This document shows positions 6,951-10,850 of a DNA stretch of 10,850 nucleotides, piece by piece. The DNA is taken from NCBI GenBank assembly GCA_026785745.1, contig JAJAZO010000260.1, positions 1 to 10,850 on the forward strand, given 5' to 3'. Within the stretch, counting starts at the first letter, position 1. Each line of letters begins with the position of its first letter. A program made the translations under genes and the position numbers. The notes beneath the pieces are model-generated. The model ran no database searches. It saw nothing but the letters and a program-made list of their open reading frames with translations, and was not told where the DNA came from. The stretch comes from Chitinophagaceae bacterium. GTDB taxonomy: Bacteria > Bacteroidota > Bacteroidia > Chitinophagales > Chitinophagaceae.

Positions 6951-8267
6951 ATGGAGATAGACAAAATATCATTCAATGACATTTCCATCTTCCGCCACGA
7001 AGAGGAATTTTCTATTTTTCATAAACTTAACTTTACCCGTACTACCGGCGGCAAGGAATGGCTGCGCAAATTTTTCAGCGAACCACATAGTGATATAAAA
7101 AAGATAATTGGCACACAGAAGATCATCCGCACATTTTTAGAGCATGTAAAGAATTGGCCTACCGGCATCACTAATGGCACTGTGCTGGTAATGGACAAGT
7201 TCATGGATTATGCATTGGACCCCATCAGCGAAAGCTCCGGTTCTATAAATAACCTGTTTTACAAATGGCTGCACAATGAAGACTATTCCATGGTGAAATA
7301 TTCAATGATCCATTTTGCAGATTTCTACAGGGGTATAAAAAGCATTGCAGAACTGTTGGAAAACCTTGACCTCCCTCCCAGCATTCAATTTTATACAGAT
7401 CGTATCAGCCGGATACTGAAAGAACCGCCGTTGCAAAAATTAGCAGAAATATTACCGGGGCAAAAATTTTCTCCCCGTCAAAACTTATATTACGGTCATT
7501 ATCTCCGTGGCCGCTACAAAACAGATACGTTGGAATTGATTGATATTTTCAGTCGGTTAGATGCCTGGTATTCGATGGCGGTGGCAGTAAAAACATACAA
7601 CCTTACTTTTCCTGAATTTGTGGAACAAGAAGCATCATTGATAGATGCCACAGGCTTATACCATATATTATTACCAAAGCCTGTTGCTTACGATTTACAA
7701 TTAAACCCGGAAAACAATTTTGTTTTTTTAACCGGGGCCAATATGGCAGGCAAGAGCACTTTGATAAAAGCAGTTGGCTCCGCCGTTTTCCTGGCTCATA
7801 TCGGTATGGGTGTACCCGCAACAAAAATGAGACTGACTTTATTTGACGGCCTTTTGAGCAATATTAATGTGGTGGATAATATCGCTAAAGGCGAAAGTTT
7901 TTTCTTCAACGAAGTGCAGCGGATAAAAAATACGATTGAAAAAATAAATAACGGGAAAAAGTGGCTGGTACTGATTGATGAATTATTTAAAGGCACCAAT
8001 GTGCAGGATGCCATGAAATGTTCGCTGACTGTTATCAAAGGTTTGATTAAAATAAAAAATTCTTTGTTCATTCTCTCTACTCACTTATATGAAATAGGCG
8101 ATGAACTGAAAAACTATCCTACTATTTCGTTCCGTTATTTTGAAACGAATGTAAAAGATGAGCAACTCGAATTCAGCTACCAACTGAAAGAAGGCATCAG
8201 CAATGACCGCATAGGCTATGTGATATTGAAACGGGAAAAAGTGGTGGAAATGCTGGAGAAGTTGTAA
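6951..8267 (+). CDS. MutS-related ATPase without the mismatch-binding domain
   Basis: This 438-residue protein has the MutS core/lever region (about 10-235, helical) followed by the MutS ABC-type ATPase. Seen motifs: Walker A TGANMAGKST (261-270); the GESFFFNEVQRI segment (314-325), in the place of MutS's SxFxxE signature; Walker B LVLIDELFKGTN (339-350) with Asp343 and Glu344; and the H-loop STHLYE (376-381, His378). The N-terminal mismatch-recognition and connector domains of full MutS (about 850 residues) are absent, as is a MutS2 Smr nuclease domain. It is therefore not the main mismatch-repair protein. Related short MutS paralogues are common in Bacteroidota and have no firm function; DNA branch or junction handling is a guess. 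ATPase residues are complete, so it should be active. It is in the same direction as pyrC, 93 bases downstream, and may have its own promoter. Confidence 0.85.
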   Translation: MEIDKISFNDISIFRHEEEFSIFHKLNFTRTTGGKEWLRKFFSEPHSDIKKIIGTQKIIRTFLEHVKNWPTGITNGTVLVMDKFMDYALDPISESSGSINNLFYKWLHNEDYSMVKYSMIHFADFYRGIKSIAELLENLDLPPSIQFYTDRISRILKEPPLQKLAEILPGQKFSPRQNLYYGHYLRGRYKTDTLELIDIFSRLDAWYSMAVAVKTYNLTFPEFVEQEASLIDATGLYHILLPKPVAYDLQLNPENNFVFLTGANMAGKSTLIKAVGSAVFLAHIGMGVPATKMRLTLFDGLLSNINVVDNIAKGESFFFNEVQRIKNTIEKINNGKKWLVLIDELFKGTNVQDAMKCSLTVIKGLIKIKNSLFILSTHLYEIGDELKNYPTISFRYFETNVKDEQLEFSYQLKEGISNDRIGYVILKREKVVEMLEKL

Positions 8268-8353
8268 TTAATAGTCTGATTTTCTGCATAAACCAGTCAG
8301 GTTTTCCCTGTAAACCACAAGGCCTTTCCTCAGGTATTCAGCCATAAAATTGC

Positions 8354-8361
8354 TATATTTA
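8354..8361 (+). promoter_or_regulatory. Possible -7 element of the AbiEii-type operon
   Basis: TATATTTA differs at one base from the Bacteroidota -7 consensus TAnnTTTG and lies 11 bases before the first gene's ATG. No clear -33 TTTG is present at the expected spacing, so support is weak. The 105-base gap before this operon otherwise holds only a five-base GGTTT/AAACC inverted repeat (8300-8316). Confidence 0.2.
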
Positions 8362-8372
8362 CTGTAGTAAAA

Positions 8373-8633
8373 ATGAATAAAGAAAGACCATATATAATTA
8401 ACGATGCCCTCCTATGGGAATACGATTTGGATACATTTAATTACGACAAATCGTTTAAAATAGTTATTGAAAGAGTCTTACAAATGGGTAACCTTGAAGA
8501 GTGGCGTAACATGGTTAATTACTATACCAAAGAACAGATTCTCGAAACTATTGAATGGAGTGCCCAATTAGACAAACGGGACAAAGAATTTTCAATATTT
8601 TTTCTTACTTCCGGTTTTTTACATGCTGCATAA
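8373..8633 (+). CDS. Small partner protein of the AbiEii-type gene, probable antitoxin
   Basis: This 86-residue acidic, mostly helical protein has no signal peptide or membrane segment. The central stretch LLWEYDLDTFNYDK..FKIVIERVLQMGNLEEWRNMVNYYTKEQI (13-56) resembles small proteins encoded just before AbiEii-family nucleotidyltransferases (DUF6922-like, from memory). Position and 11-base overlap with the next gene suggest it is the antitoxin or folding partner. It is not the classical AbiEi antitoxin, which is larger and has a winged-helix DNA-binding domain; no such domain can be fitted here. Its last residues (SIFFLTSGFLHAA) are more hydrophobic than the rest and are encoded by T-rich DNA next to an A10 run. 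A frameshift altering the end cannot be excluded. Confidence 0.7.
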   Translation: MNKERPYIINDALLWEYDLDTFNYDKSFKIVIERVLQMGNLEEWRNMVNYYTKEQILETIEWSAQLDKRDKEFSIFFLTSGFLHAA

Positions 8634-9264
8634 AAAAAAAATTATTATCGCCCCCGAAACATTCAGGCTAATTCAGCAGTTACAGACTATTCCCGAATTA
8701 AAAGAATTCTATTTAGTCGGCGGAACCGCATTGGCACTGCAATTAGGCCATAGAAATTCAATTGATATTGATTTATTCGCAAAAAATGAATTTGACCCAG
8801 GTGACATTGAAAACCTTTTAGATAGCAACTGCATTTTTTCAGCCACTCTCGCCAGAAAAGGAACTTTACTTGCAGTTGTAAACAACATCAAAAGATATTT
8901 TATCATACACAACTACGAATTGTTATTTCCTCCCGTTACAGAAGAAGGAATTACATTTCTAAGAAAAGAAGATATTGCTGCTATGAAGTTTCATGCCATT
9001 ATACAAAGCGGTAAAAGGCTGAAGGATTTTATAGACATTTATTTTCTGCTGGAACATTTCAGTATGAAGCAAATGGTAGATTTCTTTTCTTCCAAATACA
9101 AATACTCTAATCCCATGATAGCCATGAAGGCAGTTAATTTTTTTGATGACATAGATGAAAACATTGACCCGCCTAAATTGCTGAAACCTCTGCCACTGAA
9201 AAAAATCACAGAACGAATAAGAGAAGCCACACAAAAGCCAGATAAAATTTTTAACCGGCAATAA
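8623..9264 (+). CDS. AbiEii/AbiGii-family nucleotidyltransferase, probable toxin
   Basis: This 213-residue protein of the DNA-polymerase-beta-like nucleotidyltransferase fold is of the type found as toxin in AbiE phage-defence/type IV toxin-antitoxin systems. Seen motifs: YLVGGTALALQLGHRNSIDIDLF (30-52), combining the nucleotide-binding GG(T) turn with metal-binding Asp48 and Asp50; RKEDIAAMK (114-122) with Asp117 and Lys122 in the third-motif position; and KRLKDFIDIYFLL (131-143), with Lys134, Asp135 and Asp138 matching the family's fourth motif. All expected catalytic residues are present. At 213 residues it is shorter than Streptococcus AbiEii (about 300) but usual for compact members. The product of transfer and its target are unknown; related toxins modify tRNA ends. 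The start at 8623 follows the partner gene's reading with an 11-base overlap, and codons 4-6 are AAA AAA AAA. Confidence 0.82.
   Translation: MLHKKKIIIAPETFRLIQQLQTIPELKEFYLVGGTALALQLGHRNSIDIDLFAKNEFDPGDIENLLDSNCIFSATLARKGTLLAVVNNIKRYFIIHNYELLFPPVTEEGITFLRKEDIAAMKFHAIIQSGKRLKDFIDIYFLLEHFSMKQMVDFFSSKYKYSNPMIAMKAVNFFDDIDENIDPPKLLKPLPLKKITERIREATQKPDKIFNRQ
8632..8641 (+). other. Ten-base A run at the partner-stop / toxin-start overlap
   Basis: A10 spans the last two bases of the partner gene's TAA and codons 4-6 of the nucleotidyltransferase gene. Replication or transcription slippage here would shift the toxin frame right after its start while leaving the partner protein unchanged. It also makes this spot prone to sequencing or assembly length errors. 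Confidence 0.6.
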
Positions 9265-10850
9265 TGATAAAGAACTTTGTGATATTCCTTGGTTTTGGTT
9301 GCCTTACTATTGCTGCTGATGCACAACGTAGTATTGATGTGCTGCATTATAAATTTGAAATCTTTTTAAACGATGAATCTGATTCAATCCGCGGCAAAGC
9401 AACAATGAAAGTGCTTTTTCTAAAAGAGGACAATGAACTGGCTCTTGACTTAACAAATGTATCAAAAGGAAAAGGCATGGCTGTCTTTTCAGTTGTGGAA
9501 AGTCAGGATGAAAATAAACTATTACCTAATACTCACTCAGCGGAAAAACTTAAAATCGCATTTCCGAAAAAGAAAGCTGCTGGTGATACTGCCACAGTTG
9601 TTATCCGCTATAAGGGCATCCCGGCAGACGGCCTAATCATCTCCAAAAACAAATATGGCAACCGTACTTTCTTTGCCGACAATTGGCCCAACCGGGCACA
9701 TAACTGGATTCCCTGTGTAGATGATCCTGCTGATAAGGCAACGGTGGAATTTATCGTTACCGCACCATCACATTACCAGGTAATATCAAACGGGGTGCAA
9801 ATAGAAGAAACAAATTTACCGGGAAATAAAAAACTCACTCATTACAAAGAAGAGGTAGCACTTCCCACCAAAGTAATGGTGATCGGCGCTGCAGATTTTG
9901 CTGTTAATACAGTTGGTGAGGTTGGCTGTGTACCAATATCCAGCTGGGTATATCCTGAAAATAAAACAGAAGGATTTTATGATTATGCAATGGCTAAAGA
10001 CATTCTTGCCTTTCATATCAATTACATTGGTCCTTATGCCTATAAAAAATTAGCTAACGTACAATCCAAAACAAAGTTTGGCGGTATGGAAAATGCGGGG
10101 GCCATCTTTTATGCTGAATATTCAGTAAGCGGTCAACGGCTGGAAGAAGAGCTAATGAGCCATGAAATAGTGCATCAATGGTTTGGCAATATGGCTACAG
10201 AAAAAAGTTTTGCTCATTTCTGGCTTAGTGAAGGCTTTGCCACCTACCTCACCCATATTTACATTGAATCCAGGTATGGCACTGATAGTTTGAATAAAGA
10301 AATGAGAAATGACCGGGACAAAGTAATTGGCTTTGTAAAAACAAACCGCCGGCCTGTGGTTGATTCTACTCCCAATTACATGAGTCTGCTCAATGCTAAC
10401 AGCTACCAGAAAGGGAGTTGGGTGCTGCATATGCTGCGCCGTCAGTTAGGAGATTCTCTGTTTCAAAAAAGCATACGGCAATACTATGCAACCTATGCTG
10501 GTAAAAATGCTGAAACAAAAGATCTGCAAAAAATTTTTGAAACAGTTTCCGGAAAAGATCTGAATCAATTTTTCAAACAATGGTTATACACTCCTGAAAA
10601 CCCTTCCCTGGATTTTACCTGGAAATATGATGCAACTAAAAAAGAAGTTCGCCTGCACCTTAAACAGTTACAGTCAACTATTTTTCAATTTCCGCTGTCC
10701 ATCTCTTTAATTTCTCAATCCGGTGCAGGCACCCGCAATAAAATAGTTGTTAGTAAAAAGGAAGAGGATTTTACTTTTTCATTCCCTGAAAAACCAAGAG
10801 AACTAACCGTTGATGATTTTGTATCTATTCTTTTTGAAGGGAAAGTAACA
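9264..10850 (+). CDS. M1-family zinc aminopeptidase, exported; 3' end beyond the window
   Basis: 529 residues are visible, in frame to the window edge without a stop. Residues 1-20 (MIKNFVIFLGFGCLTIAADA) form a signal peptide, with cleavage before Gln21. An N-terminal beta domain holds the family segment DNWPNRAHNWIP and following DPADKAT (139-160). The catalytic domain has GGMENAG (273-279, a GxMEN exopeptidase motif with Glu276), zinc site HEIVH (300-304) with the third ligand Glu323 exactly 18 residues later in WLSEGFATY, catalytic Glu301, and Tyr381 in YQKG. The end (FVSILFEGKVT) resembles the close of compact Bacteroidota M1 peptidases, so only a few residues are likely missing. It removes N-terminal residues from peptides, probably in the periplasm. 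Its ATG overlaps the preceding TAA (TAATG), implying translational coupling to the toxin gene. It has no ribosome-binding site of its own that I can see. Confidence 0.92.
   Translation, partial: MIKNFVIFLGFGCLTIAADAQRSIDVLHYKFEIFLNDESDSIRGKATMKVLFLKEDNELALDLTNVSKGKGMAVFSVVESQDENKLLPNTHSAEKLKIAFPKKKAAGDTATVVIRYKGIPADGLIISKNKYGNRTFFADNWPNRAHNWIPCVDDPADKATVEFIVTAPSHYQVISNGVQIEETNLPGNKKLTHYKEEVALPTKVMVIGAADFAVNTVGEVGCVPISSWVYPENKTEGFYDYAMAKDILAFHINYIGPYAYKKLANVQSKTKFGGMENAGAIFYAEYSVSGQRLEEELMSHEIVHQWFGNMATEKSFAHFWLSEGFATYLTHIYIESRYGTDSLNKEMRNDRDKVIGFVKTNRRPVVDSTPNYMSLLNANSYQKGSWVLHMLRRQLGDSLFQKSIRQYYATYAGKNAETKDLQKIFETVSGKDLNQFFKQWLYTPENPSLDFTWKYDATKKEVRLHLKQLQSTIFQFPLSISLISQSGAGTRNKIVVSKKEEDFTFSFPEKPRELTVDDFVSILFEGKVT

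Noticed and set aside
8959..9347. Minus-strand frames across the toxin and peptidase genes
   Set aside because: They are antisense to genes with clear catalytic motifs and have no recognisable domain.

Overview
The window looks like chromosome of a Bacteroidota bacterium, most likely Chitinophagaceae or a close relative. The genome is AT-rich. Exported proteins have signal peptides ending in A|Q, and Shine-Dalgarno sequences are generally absent. The dihydroorotase has the lineage-typical DDQVHFREPG form, and there is a large outer-membrane beta-barrel protein. This assignment is read from protein character and was not tested by a database search.

Layout. Positions 1-390 (minus strand) look like the 5' part of a group II intron that continues beyond the left edge; its 5' splice site and intron/exon-binding pairings can be proposed. 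Positions 391-747 are non-coding, with a bulged hairpin. Then come an exported M20-family amidohydrolase (748-2196, +), a 302-base non-coding stretch with another bulged hairpin and a possible terminator, and a geranylgeranyl-reductase-type flavoprotein (2499-3665, +). This flavoprotein converges on a 560-residue outer-membrane barrel protein (3800-5482, -). The barrel gene is divergent, with only 31 bases between start codons, from a dihydroorotase gene (5514-6857, +). After a short stretch of degenerate repeats comes a MutS-like ATPase that lacks the mismatch-binding domain (6951-8267, +).

The right end is the most accessory-looking part. It is a tightly packed run of a small protein (8373-8633), an AbiEii-type nucleotidyltransferase (8623-9264), and an M1-family zinc aminopeptidase (9264 to the right edge, incomplete). 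The first two genes overlap by 11 bases around a run of ten A. The second and third overlap by one base (TAATG). The first pair is most simply read as a toxin-antitoxin or phage-defence module. Its coupling to an exported housekeeping-type peptidase is unusual.

The dihydroorotase (pyrimidine synthesis), flavoprotein and MutS-like gene are ordinary chromosomal genes with no evident common pathway. I found no tRNA, rRNA or CRISPR array. I do not see a clearly new multi-gene system. The best leads are the AbiEii pair with its A10 tract and peptidase coupling, the intron insertion, and the two structured non-coding elements flanking the amidohydrolase.
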